Positions 36,222 to 44,007 of a stretch of 64,000 nt of DNA are shown here, piece after piece. Every line of letters starts with the position of its first letter. The stretch's first letter is position 1. The translations under genes and the position numbers were made by a program. The notes beneath the pieces are model-generated. The model saw only the letters and a program-made list of their open reading frames with translations, did not search any database and was not told the DNA's origin. The stretch comes from Bradyrhizobium sp. CSA112. GTDB taxonomy: Bacteria; Pseudomonadota; Alphaproteobacteria; Rhizobiales; Xanthobacteraceae. Location: contig NZ_JAACFS010000019.1 of NCBI RefSeq assembly GCF_029051645.1, positions 1 to 64,000 on the forward strand, in the 5' to 3' direction.

Positions 36222-39017
36222 ATGGACAGCATCGTGATTGAGGCCCCCTCGGGGGAAGATGATCGTTTCGATACCGCGCGGATCACCGCGGCGGTCGATG
36301 CGCTGGCCGAAAAGCATGCCGGCCGCGAGGACGTGTTTCGCTCGGCGCTGGCGCAACTGCTCAAGGCCGAGATGATCGCGGCGCGCGCGACCGCGCAGGC
36401 CATACTGCTGAAGGATCGCCACGGCCGCCGCTGCGCGGAGCGGCTTTGCTTCATGCAGGACGAAATCATCCGCATTCTCTATTCGGCCGCCACGCGGCAT
36501 CTCTATCGCTCGCACGTGCCCTCCGGCGCCGAGCGCATGTCTGTGGTCGCCACCGGCGGTTACGGCCGCGGCCTGATGGCACCGGAATCCGACATCGATC
36601 TGCTGTTCATCCTGCCCTACAAGCAGACCGCCTGGGGCGAGCAGGTCGCGGAAGCCATTCTCTATTGCCTGTGGGACATGGGACTGAAAGTCGGCCACGC
36701 CACGCGCTCGGTCGACGAATGTATCCGCCAGGCGCGCGGCGACATGACGATCCGCACCGCGATCCTCGAGACGCGATTTTTGACCGGCGACCGGCCGCTC
36801 TATGACGAACTGGTCGCGCGGTTCGATAAGGACGTGGTGCAGGGCACAGCGTCCGATTTCGTTACCGCCAAACTCGCCGAGCGTGAGGAGCGGCACCGCC
36901 GCGCCGGGCAATCGCGCTATCTGGTCGAGCCCAATGTCAAGGATGGTAAGGGCGGACTGCGCGACCTGCATACGCTGTTCTGGATCGCCAAATACGTCTA
37001 CCGCGTACGCGAGACCGGCGAACTGGTCGAGCGCGGCGTGTTCGACGCGCAGGAGTATCGCACCTTCCGCCGCTGCGCCGATTTCCTGTGGTCGGTCCGC
37101 TGCAATTTGCATTTCGTTTCCGGCCGCGCCGAGGAACGGTTGTCGTTCGACATGCAGCGCGAAATCGCGGTCAGGCTCGGCTACACCTCGCACCCCGGCA
37201 TGCAGGATGTCGAACGCTTCATGAAGCACTACTTCCTGATCGCCAAGGACGTCGGCGACCTGACCGCGATCCTGTGCGCCAAGCTGGAAGAGGAGCAGGC
37301 CAAGCCCGCGCCGGTGCTGAGCCGCATGGTGGCGCGGCTGCGGCCGGGCGCGAAGCGGCGGCGGGTACCCGACAGCGACGACTTCATCATTGACAACAAC
37401 CGCATCAACCTCGCCGCGCCCGACGTCTTCAAGCACGACCCGGTCAATCTGATCCGGATCTTCCATCTGGCGCAGAAGAACAACCTTGCCTTCCATCCCG
37501 ATGCGATGCGCACGGTGACGCGCTCGCTGAAGTTGGTCAACACCCAGCTTCGGGAGAATCCGGAGGCCAACCGGCTGTTCATGGAGATCCTGACGTCTGA
37601 TAACGCGGAGATCGTGCTGCGGCGCATGAACGAGGCCGGCGTGCTCGGTCACTTCATCCGCGCCTTCGGCAAGATCGTGTCGATGATGCAGTTCAACATG
37701 TACCACCACTATACGGTGGACGAGCATTTGATCCGCTGCATTGGCCACCTGCAGGAGATCGAGCGCGGCGGCAATGACGAGTTCACGGTCGCGAGCGACC
37801 TGTTCCGCAAAATTCAGCCCGAGCATCGCGCGGTGCTCTACATCGCAACCCTGCTGCACGACGTCGCCAAGGGCAGGCTCGAGGATCATTCGATCGCCGG
37901 CGCCAAGGTGGCGCGGCGGCTGTGCCCGCGGCTCGGCTTCAACGCCGCCGACACCGAGCTGGTGGCATGGCTGATCGAAGAGCATCTGACGATGTCCACG
38001 GTGGCGCAGTCGCGCGATCTGTCGGACCGCAAGACGATTGAAAATTTCGCGGCCGTGGTGCAGTCGGTCGAGCAGATGAAGCTGTTGACCATCCTGACCA
38101 CCGCCGACATCCGGGGCGTCGGCCCCGGCGTGTGGAACGGCTGGAAGGCGCAGTTGCTGCGCACGCTGTATTACGAAACCGAGCCGGTGCTGACCGGCGG
38201 CTTCTCGGAAGTGAACCGCGCGCAGCGCATTGCGGTGGCACAATCCGAATTCCGCGCCGCCTTCACCGAATGGCCGGAGGAGGAGCTCAATGCCTATATC
38301 GGGCGGCATTATCCCGCCTACTGGCTCAAGGTCGATCTGCAGCGGAAAATCCGCCAGGCGCGGTTCATCCGCGCCAGCGAACAGGCCGGGCATCAGCTCG
38401 CGATCAATGTCGGCTTCGACGAGGCGCGCGGCGTCACCGAACTGACGATCCTTGCGACCGACCATCCCTGGCTGCTGTCGATCATTGCAGGCGCCTGCGC
38501 GTCCGCCGGCGCCAATATCGTCGACGCGCAGATCTACACCACCACCGACGGCCGCGCGCTCGACACCATCTCTATCTCCAGGGAATATGACCGCGACGAG
38601 GACGAGGGCCGGCGCGCGACCAGGATCGGCGAGATGATCGAGCACGTGCTCGAAGGCAAATTGCGGCTGCCCGAAGTTGTGGCGCGCAAGGCGGCCAACC
38701 GCGGCAAGGTGCGCGCTTTCGTGGTCGAGCCGGAGGTCACCATCAACAATCAGTGGTCGGACCGCTACACCGTGATCGAGGTCTCCGGCCTCGACCGCCC
38801 GGGCCTCTTGTACCAGCTCACCACCGCGATCTCGAAGCTCAACCTCAACATCGCCTCGGCCCATGTCGCGACCTTCGGCGAACGCGCCCGCGACGTGTTC
38901 TACGTTACCGACCTGCTCGGCGCCCAGATAACCGCGCCGACCCGCCAGGCCGCGATCAAGAGCGCGCTGCTTCATCTGCTTTCCACTGAAGACAACGTCG
39001 CGCAGCCGGCGGCGTAG
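36222..39017 (+). CDS. glnD: Bifunctional [protein-PII] uridylyltransferase / uridylyl-removing enzyme
   Basis: 931 residues. The nucleotidyltransferase domain has GGYGRGLMAPESDIDLL at 112-128 with the catalytic Asp pair. The PII-uridylyltransferase linker is followed by an HD hydrolase domain with H546-D547 in LLHDVAKG. Two ACT domains near 740-815 and 850-925 (LATDHPWLLSIIAGA; VSGLDRPGLLYQLT) sense glutamine. GlnD adds UMP to PII proteins GlnB/GlnK under nitrogen limitation and removes it when glutamine is high, setting glutamine synthetase activity and Ntr gene expression, and in diazotrophs nitrogen fixation. The length and domain order are normal. A very long open frame on the other strand is an artefact of base composition. 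Confidence 0.97.
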   Translation: MDSIVIEAPSGEDDRFDTARITAAVDALAEKHAGREDVFRSALAQLLKAEMIAARATAQAILLKDRHGRRCAERLCFMQDEIIRILYSAATRHLYRSHVPSGAERMSVVATGGYGRGLMAPESDIDLLFILPYKQTAWGEQVAEAILYCLWDMGLKVGHATRSVDECIRQARGDMTIRTAILETRFLTGDRPLYDELVARFDKDVVQGTASDFVTAKLAEREERHRRAGQSRYLVEPNVKDGKGGLRDLHTLFWIAKYVYRVRETGELVERGVFDAQEYRTFRRCADFLWSVRCNLHFVSGRAEERLSFDMQREIAVRLGYTSHPGMQDVERFMKHYFLIAKDVGDLTAILCAKLEEEQAKPAPVLSRMVARLRPGAKRRRVPDSDDFIIDNNRINLAAPDVFKHDPVNLIRIFHLAQKNNLAFHPDAMRTVTRSLKLVNTQLRENPEANRLFMEILTSDNAEIVLRRMNEAGVLGHFIRAFGKIVSMMQFNMYHHYTVDEHLIRCIGHLQEIERGGNDEFTVASDLFRKIQPEHRAVLYIATLLHDVAKGRLEDHSIAGAKVARRLCPRLGFNAADTELVAWLIEEHLTMSTVAQSRDLSDRKTIENFAAVVQSVEQMKLLTILTTADIRGVGPGVWNGWKAQLLRTLYYETEPVLTGGFSEVNRAQRIAVAQSEFRAAFTEWPEEELNAYIGRHYPAYWLKVDLQRKIRQARFIRASEQAGHQLAINVGFDEARGVTELTILATDHPWLLSIIAGACASAGANIVDAQIYTTTDGRALDTISISREYDRDEDEGRRATRIGEMIEHVLEGKLRLPEVVARKAANRGKVRAFVVEPEVTINNQWSDRYTVIEVSGLDRPGLLYQLTTAISKLNLNIASAHVATFGERARDVFYVTDLLGAQITAPTRQAAIKSALLHLLSTEDNVAQPAA

Positions 39018-39028
39018 CGGCCTGGCGG

Positions 39029-39155
39029 CCTCATGGTTCGCCCGGCGATGCGCAGCATCGTCCGGAGACGCGCGGCGTTGCCGCGCTCCTCACCGTGAGG
39101 GTCTCAGACCTCATCCTGAGGAGGCGCGCAGCGCCGTCTCGAAGGATGCGGGCCC
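39029..39155. repeat. Palindromic intergenic repeat, family F copy 2
   Basis: Contains GGAGACGCGCGGCGTTGCCG, CTCCTCACCGTGAGGG and CCTCATCCTGAGGAGGCGCG with a final GCGCCGTCTCGAAGGATGCG. These are imperfect inverted arms of the type seen more cleanly at 50,655. It lies directly after glnD. Confidence 0.72.
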
Positions 39156-39167
39156 CGCTCTCTCCAC

Positions 39168-39243
39168 GTCATTGCGAGCGCGGCGAAGCAATCCATAGCT
39201 CAGCACAGGGATAGATGGATTGCTTCGCCGCGCTCGCAATGAC
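39168..39243. repeat. Palindromic intergenic repeat, family B copy 2
   Basis: GTCATTGCGAGCGCGGCGAA with AGCAATCCAT at the left and ATGGATTGCTTCGCCGCGCT with CGCAATGAC at the right form an almost perfect stem of about 30 nt. Together with the family F element it fills most of the 330-nt gap between glnD and the convergent ogt-type gene. The rest of that gap (39,244-39,347) holds nothing recognisable. Confidence 0.85.
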
Positions 39244-39347
39244 GGCTGAACGAGCTTGCGCATTCTCGCGACGCAATACGCCCGAGGTTTGGGCTTCGCT
39301 TCCGACCACGCTCGTTGAGTTACGCGAGACAAGTCGCTCCACCCATC

Positions 39348-39860
39348 TTACGCAATCTGCACGCCCTCATGCTGCAGCAACCAGCGCTTGCGCTCCAGTC
39401 CGCCGCCGTACTTCACCAGCGAACCGCTGGCGCCGATCAGGCGATGACAGGGCACGACCACGCTGATGGGATTGGAGCCGTTGGCATGACCGACGGCGCG
39501 GACGGCTTTGGGCATCTTCAACTTCGCCGCCAACGCGCTGTAGCTCAGCGTGGTCCCTGCCGGAATCTTCGGCAATGCATTCCAGACCTTCTGCTGGAAC
39601 GGCGTGCCGGCGACGCGCCATCTGATCGCGGCGAGGCGATCGAGGTCGCCCCTGAAATAGCCGGTCAATGCAGCGCGCAACTCTCGCGGCCCCCGCCCGT
39701 TCTTCAGATTGACCGCGCCATAATGCAATCGCAGCAATTGTTGCATGCGCGACTCATAATCCTCCCAGTCCATCGCGCGGAGCAGGCCGTCCGCATCGGT
39801 GACCAGCAGCGCCGTCCCGATTGGCGTTGGCAGGCGATCGAGGTTGAAGCTCTCTGGCAT
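39348..39860 (-). CDS. ogt: Methylated-DNA--[protein]-cysteine S-methyltransferase
   Basis: 170 residues. I chose the second ATG because AGGGA lies 6 nt before it and abuts the first. The C-terminal domain has the active-site motif VVVPCHRLIG (acceptor Cys near 138), the recognition helix region SYSALAAKLKMPKAVRAVGHANG and the closing YGGGLERKRWLLQHE. The suicide enzyme moves the methyl group from O6-methylguanine or O4-methylthymine to its own Cys. The N-terminal part is divergent and there is no AdaA-like domain, so it is the stand-alone Ogt type. A DUF1304 gene is divergent, about 97 nt away. Confidence 0.93.
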   Translation of the reverse strand: MPESFNLDRLPTPIGTALLVTDADGLLRAMDWEDYESRMQQLLRLHYGAVNLKNGRGPRELRAALTGYFRGDLDRLAAIRWRVAGTPFQQKVWNALPKIPAGTTLSYSALAAKLKMPKAVRAVGHANGSNPISVVVPCHRLIGASGSLVKYGGGLERKRWLLQHEGVQIA

Positions 39861-39957
39861 CGTCATTCCCTGAAAAATATCGGCGAGCGTCCCGTATTTT
39901 TCACCCGCCGCGTGCTAGCGTCCACCCGAATTCCGCTGCCGGTTGGGGGACCGCAAC

Positions 39958-40320
39958 ATGATTTTCATCGCCAACGTTTTGGTCGCGGTGGTTGCCGCGC
40001 TGCACGTGTTTTTTCTCGTGCTGGAGATGTTTCTCTGGGACAAGCCGCTGGGCCTGAAGATCTTCCGCAACCCGATCGAGAAGGCAAGGGATTCGGCGGT
40101 GCTGGCCGCCAACCAGGGCCTGTATAACGGCTTCCTGGCTGCAGGCCTGGTCTGGGGCCTGTTCCACCCCAATCCGGCCTTCGCCTTCCAGATCAAGGTG
40201 TTCTTTCTGCTCTGCGTTATCGTGGCAGGCGCCTATGGCGCGGCGACCGTCAGCCGCCGGATCCTCTACGTGCAGGCCGCGCCCGCGGCGCTCGCCTTGA
40301 TCCTGCTCTGGCCGGCGTGA
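39958..40320 (+). CDS. DUF1304 small membrane protein
   Basis: 120 residues from the ATG at 39,958 after GGGGGA. There are four hydrophobic segments: IFIANVLVAVVAALHVFFLV, GLYNGFLAAGLVWGLFH, VFFLLCVIVAGAYGAATV and LYVQAAPAALALILLW. The ARDSAVLAANQGLYNGFLAAG stretch is the hallmark of the DUF1304 family. These inner-membrane proteins are widespread and unstudied. It is a single gene; no functional partner is visible. Confidence 0.88.
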   Translation: MIFIANVLVAVVAALHVFFLVLEMFLWDKPLGLKIFRNPIEKARDSAVLAANQGLYNGFLAAGLVWGLFHPNPAFAFQIKVFFLLCVIVAGAYGAATVSRRILYVQAAPAALALILLWPA

Positions 40321-40406
40321 GGACCTTCACCGAAGGCATGCTTCGCGAAAACACTGCAGCTTGCATTGGCAAAACCGTTCCGCCACACTCCCTTCCAACG
40401 ATGACG

Positions 40407-40432
40407 GCCGGCCATCCCAACCGATGGCCGGC
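40407..40432 (+). other. Hairpin in the leader of the first binding-protein gene
   Basis: GCCGGCCATC and its exact complement GATGGCCGGC are separated by six bases, 34 nt upstream of the start codon at 40,467. No T-run follows, so it is not a standard terminator. It could affect mRNA stability or be a binding site. Function unknown. Confidence 0.35.
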
Positions 40433-40466
40433 ACAGGATCATCGGCCAATATGAGGGAGCAGCGAT

Positions 40467-41690
40467 ATGAGAAGTAGCGTTCTTCATCTGATCGCAGGAA
40501 TGGCGCTTGCGGTCGCGCTGACGTCGCCAGCGAACGCGCAGAAGAAATACGATACCGGCGCCACCGATACCGAAATCAAGATCGGCCAGACCGTTCCGTT
40601 CTCGGGACCGGCGTCGGCCTATGCCGGCATCGGCAAGACGCAGGCCGCCTATTTCAGGATGATCAACGAGCAGGGTGGCATCAACGGCCGCAAGCTCAAT
40701 TTGATCCAGTATGACGACGCCTACTCGCCGCCGAAAGCCGTCGAGCAGGTGCGCAAGCTGGTCGAGAGCGACGAGGTTCTGTTCACATTCCAGATCATCG
40801 GCACGCCGTCGAACGCCGCCGTCCAGAAGTACCTCAACGCCAAGAAGGTCCCGCAGCTCCTCGCCGCCACCGGCGCGTCGAAATTCACCGATCCCAAGAA
40901 CTTCCCCTGGACGATGGGATACAATCCCAACTACCAGTCGGAAGGACGCATCTACGCAAAATACATTCTGAAAAATCATCCGAACGCCAAGATCGGCATT
41001 CTCTACCAGAACGACGATCTCGGCCGCGACTACGTCACGGGCCTAAAAGAAGGGCTCGGCTCCAAGGCCGCGTCGATGATCGTCGCCGAAACCTCCTATG
41101 AGCTGACCGACCCGACCATCGACTCGCAGGTCGTCAAGCTGAAGGCCGCCGGCGCCGACCTGCTCTACGATGCCTCAACGCCGAAATTCGCAGCGCAAGC
41201 GATCAAGAAGGTCGCCGACCTCGGCTGGAAGCCGGTCCACATCCTCGACATCAATGCGAGCCCGATCTCCGCCACGCTCAAGCCCGCAGGCCTCGATATC
41301 TCCAAGGACATCATCTCCACCAACTACGGCAAGGATCCGCTCGATCCGACGTGGAAGGACGATCCCGGCATGAAGGCCTATTTCGCCTTCATGGACAAAT
41401 ATTATCCGGAGGGCGACAAGCTCAACACCGTCAACGTCTACGGTTATGCGACCGCGGAATTGCTGGTGAAGATCCTGCAGCAATGCGGCGATGATCTCAC
41501 GCGCGAAAACATCATGAAGCAGGCCGCCAATCTGAAGAACGTCACCGGCAGCCTGTCGCTGCCAGGCATGGTCACCAACACCTCGCCGACCGACTACCGC
41601 ATCAACAAGCAGATGCAGATGATGAAGTTCAACGGCGAGCGCTGGGAACTGTTCGGCCCAATCATCGAGGATACTGGACCGGCGGGTTAG
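40467..41690 (+). CDS. ABC transporter substrate-binding protein (Peripla_BP_6), tandem copy 1
   Basis: 407 residues with a signal peptide (residues 1-23, ending ANA-Q). The mature protein is a type I periplasmic binding protein: TEIKIGQTVPFSGPASAYAG, MINEQGGINGRKLNLIQYDD, the hinge VGILYQNDDL-like IGILYQNDDLGRDY and the closing MQMMKFNGERWELFGPI. Such proteins deliver amino acids, amides or aromatic acids to LivHMGF-type permeases. No permease or ATPase gene is near, so it must work with a transporter encoded elsewhere or act as a sensor. A close paralogue follows 350 nt downstream. The ligand is unknown. Confidence 0.92.
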   Translation: MRSSVLHLIAGMALAVALTSPANAQKKYDTGATDTEIKIGQTVPFSGPASAYAGIGKTQAAYFRMINEQGGINGRKLNLIQYDDAYSPPKAVEQVRKLVESDEVLFTFQIIGTPSNAAVQKYLNAKKVPQLLAATGASKFTDPKNFPWTMGYNPNYQSEGRIYAKYILKNHPNAKIGILYQNDDLGRDYVTGLKEGLGSKAASMIVAETSYELTDPTIDSQVVKLKAAGADLLYDASTPKFAAQAIKKVADLGWKPVHILDINASPISATLKPAGLDISKDIISTNYGKDPLDPTWKDDPGMKAYFAFMDKYYPEGDKLNTVNVYGYATAELLVKILQQCGDDLTRENIMKQAANLKNVTGSLSLPGMVTNTSPTDYRINKQMQMMKFNGERWELFGPIIEDTGPAG

Positions 41691-41705
41691 GCTTTTGGCA
41701 CTTGC

Positions 41706-41821
41706 GTGTCCCCGACGCGGTGCGGCGCGTAGCGCTGCTCCGCAGAGCCGGGACCCGGTGCCGTCGTGTGTCGGTCCCTGCTCTGCGGCGCAGCGTTCCA
41801 CGCTGCGCCGCGTCCGGGACA
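41706..41821. repeat. Palindromic intergenic repeat, family H
   Basis: The left arm is GTGTCCCCGACGCGGTGCGG and continues to CTGCTCCGCAGAGCCGGGACC. The right arm is the imperfect reverse complement (GGTCCCTGCTCTGCGGCGCA ... CCGCGTCCGGGAC). It fills the first part of the gap between the two binding-protein genes. Confidence 0.75.
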
Positions 41822-42039
41822 AGAGATTACGAGCCTGCCGTCGTGCGTCATGCGTGCACTATTGTTTGGCGAACGTCCTTTGTGCAGATGGAACCCACTG
41901 TCTTCGTCGCCACGCGACGCGCCTTGCAATGCAACATGGCTTCCGCCAGTATCGGCGCAGCGATGGCGTCCGCCTGGGTTGATTACAGCCAAGGGCTAGA
42001 TCATCGGCTCAATCATAAACACATGAGGAATGCATCAAT
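41822..42039 (+). other. Rest of the gap between the tandem binding-protein genes
   Basis: About 220 nt without an open frame that looks coding. It has lower GC than its surroundings towards the end (CAATCATAAACACATGAGGA) and holds the GAGGAA ribosome site for the second gene. The promoter of copy 2 probably lies here, but no clear hexamer pair is seen. Confidence 0.4.
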
Positions 42040-43266
42040 ATGCGGAAGGGTATTTTCCATCTGGTCACCGGCACGGCGCTCGCGCTTGCGCTGTCGGTCT
42101 CGACGGCGTCGGCGCAGAAGAAATACGATACCGGCGCGACCGATACCGAGATCAAGATCGGCCAGACCAATCCATTCAGCGGACCGGCCTCCTCCTATGC
42201 CACGATCGGCAAGACCCAGGCGGCCTACATCAAGATGATCAACGATCAGGGCGGCGTGAACGGCCGCAAGATCAATCTGGTCCAGTATGACGACGCCTAT
42301 TCGCCGCCCAAGGCGGTCGAGCAGGTGCGCAAGCTGGTCGAGAGCGACGAGGTGCTGCTCACCTTCCAACTCCTCGGCACGCCCTCGAACGCGGCGGTGC
42401 AGAAATATCTCAACGCCAAGAAGGTGCCGCAGCTCTTCGCCGCGACCGGCGCATCGAAGTTCACCGACCCGAAGAATTTTCCGTGGACGATGGGCTTCAA
42501 CCCCAACTACTTCGTCGAGGGGCGCATCTACGGCCAGTACATCCTGAAGGAATATCCGAACGCCAAGGTCGGAATCCTCTATCAGAACGACGATCTCGGA
42601 AAGGATTACCTGAACGGCATCAAGGCCGGCCTCGGCGACAAGGCAGCGAAGATGGTGGTGGCGGAAGCTTCCTACGAAGTCTCCGACCCGACCATCGATT
42701 CGCAAATCCTCAAGATCAAGGACGCCGGCGCGGACCTGTTCTTCTCGGCGACGACGCCGAAGCCGGCGGCGCAGGCGATCAAGAAGATCGCCGAGCTCAA
42801 CTGGAAGCCGGTGCACATCCTTGACATCAACGCCACCTCGGTCGGCGCCGTGATGAAGCCGGCGGGCCTCGAAGCTTCCAAGGGCGTGATCAGCGTCAAC
42901 TACGCCAAGGATCCGCTCGATCCGACCTGGAAGGACGACGCCGGCATGAAGAAGTATTTCGAGTTCATGGCGAAGTACTATCCTGACGGCGACAAGGACT
43001 CGAACTTCAACGCCTATGGCTACGTGACCACGCAATTGCTGATCCATGTGCTGAAGGCATGCGGCGACAACCTGACCCGCGAGAACGTGTTGAAACAGGC
43101 CACCAGCCTGAAGAACGTTCAGCTCGACCTGCTGCTGCCGGGTATCTCGGTCAACACCACGCCGGACGATTACCGCGTCAACAAGCAGTTGCAGATGATG
43201 AAGTTCAACGGCGAGCGTTGGGAGATGTTCGGCCCGATCCTCGAGGACAAGGGCGCGGCGGGCTAG
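42040..43266 (+). CDS. ABC transporter substrate-binding protein (Peripla_BP_6), tandem copy 2
   Basis: 408 residues with a signal peptide (ending ASA-Q). It is very like the preceding copy along its whole length: both have QKKYDTGATDTEIKIGQT, ESDEVL(F/L)TFQ, KNFPWTMG(Y/F)NPNY and KDPLDPTWKDD. Differences gather in the second lobe (for example DLLYDASTPK versus DLFFSATTPK, and ASPISATLKPAG versus ATSVGAVMKPAG), which lines the ligand cleft, so the two may bind different compounds. Each copy has its own leader, and a strong terminator follows this one. No transporter genes are linked. The duplication is probably old, because the intergenic region differs. Confidence 0.92.
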   Translation: MRKGIFHLVTGTALALALSVSTASAQKKYDTGATDTEIKIGQTNPFSGPASSYATIGKTQAAYIKMINDQGGVNGRKINLVQYDDAYSPPKAVEQVRKLVESDEVLLTFQLLGTPSNAAVQKYLNAKKVPQLFAATGASKFTDPKNFPWTMGFNPNYFVEGRIYGQYILKEYPNAKVGILYQNDDLGKDYLNGIKAGLGDKAAKMVVAEASYEVSDPTIDSQILKIKDAGADLFFSATTPKPAAQAIKKIAELNWKPVHILDINATSVGAVMKPAGLEASKGVISVNYAKDPLDPTWKDDAGMKKYFEFMAKYYPDGDKDSNFNAYGYVTTQLLIHVLKACGDNLTRENVLKQATSLKNVQLDLLLPGISVNTTPDDYRVNKQLQMMKFNGERWEMFGPILEDKGAAG

Positions 43267-43305
43267 TCACGGCGACCCAATCGAAACGATCGGCGGAAAG
43301 AAGCG

Positions 43306-43336
43306 ATCGGCGGTCCCTCGGGACCGCCGATTTTTT
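43306..43336 (+). terminator. Rho-independent terminator after the second binding-protein gene
   Basis: A perfect 12-bp stem, ATCGGCGGTCCC paired with GGGACCGCCGAT, is followed by six T residues. It starts 40 nt after the stop codon. This is the clearest intrinsic terminator in the window. Confidence 0.9.
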
Positions 43337-43425
43337 GTAGGATGGGTAGAGCGCAGCGAAACCCATCATCGCAAGAACCTGCGTCAACGGCATTGATGGG
43401 TATCGCTTCGCTCCACCCATCCTAC
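43337..43425. repeat. Palindromic intergenic repeat, family E copy 2
   Basis: The left arm is GTAGGATGGGTAGAGCGCAG with CGAAACCCATC. The right arm is GATGGGTATCGCTTCGCTCC with ACCCATCCTAC. It lies directly after the terminator and before the convergent DUF1330 gene. Confidence 0.82.
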
Positions 43426-43436
43426 GAAATCGCCAC

Positions 43437-43862
43437 TTACTTCGGTATCTCCCCAAACGTCTTGCCGATGGGCAACACCGCGTGCCGGATCAGGCGGGAA
43501 TCCTCGACCGCGGCCTGGCGGTGCTTCACGGCTTCGCGGTAGACGGGATCGCGGATCATCTCGGCGAATGCGGCGACGCTTGGATATTCGGCGATGAAGC
43601 AATGATCCCAGCATTCGTCTTGCGGTCCGATCAGCATCAGTTCGAACCTGCCCTGCCAGACGATGCGGCCGCCCAGCCGTTCGAACACCGGGCCGCTTTC
43701 GCGCCCATAGGCCGCGTAGGCTTCCGCCCCTGTCGCCTTGCGGCCGTCGGGATAGGCCGCCTGCGCACGCAGCCGGACCAGGTTGAGCATGTGGATGGGA
43801 CCCGGCCGGTCATTGGCCCGAAACTGCGCGAAAACTTCCTTGGTCGGATCGATATGGCCCAT
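43437..43862 (-). CDS. DUF1330-family protein
   Basis: 141 residues from the ATG at 43,862, which has GGGGGAAA at 7 nt; the frame continues upstream without another good start. The ferredoxin-like barrel of DUF1330 is recognised from GPIHMLNLVRLRAQAAYPDG, GAEAYAAYGRESGPVFERLGG, WDHCFIAEYPSVAAFAEMI and the final YREAVKHRQAAVEDSRL. The family is related to dimeric alpha-beta barrel proteins (NIPSNAP, EthD) of largely unknown function. There is no operon partner. Confidence 0.87.
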   Translation of the reverse strand: MGHIDPTKEVFAQFRANDRPGPIHMLNLVRLRAQAAYPDGRKATGAEAYAAYGRESGPVFERLGGRIVWQGRFELMLIGPQDECWDHCFIAEYPSVAAFAEMIRDPVYREAVKHRQAAVEDSRLIRHAVLPIGKTFGEIPK

Positions 43863-44007
43863 GTCATTTTCCCCCGGGAACGCGGTGGTTTGCACCCATC
43901 CTAATATGCCCCCGCCGCACCTCCTAATCCCGCGTTAACCTTTCGGTAACCGACCCTTAAACAGCCGTCGCTAGCCTGCAGCAGGACGGGTGTGAACGGC
44001 GTTTGTC

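Noticed and set aside
36129..38975. 948-codon open frame on the minus strand opposite glnD
   Set aside because: glnD on the plus strand has all expected domains end to end. The opposite frame is open because of strong GC3 bias, and its product is a composition-driven sequence rich in His, Arg, Asp and Gly with no recognised domain.
39943..39957. Earlier TTG start for the DUF1304 gene
   Set aside because: The ATG at 39,958 has GGGGGA at the right distance and starts the first membrane helix; the TTG has no site.
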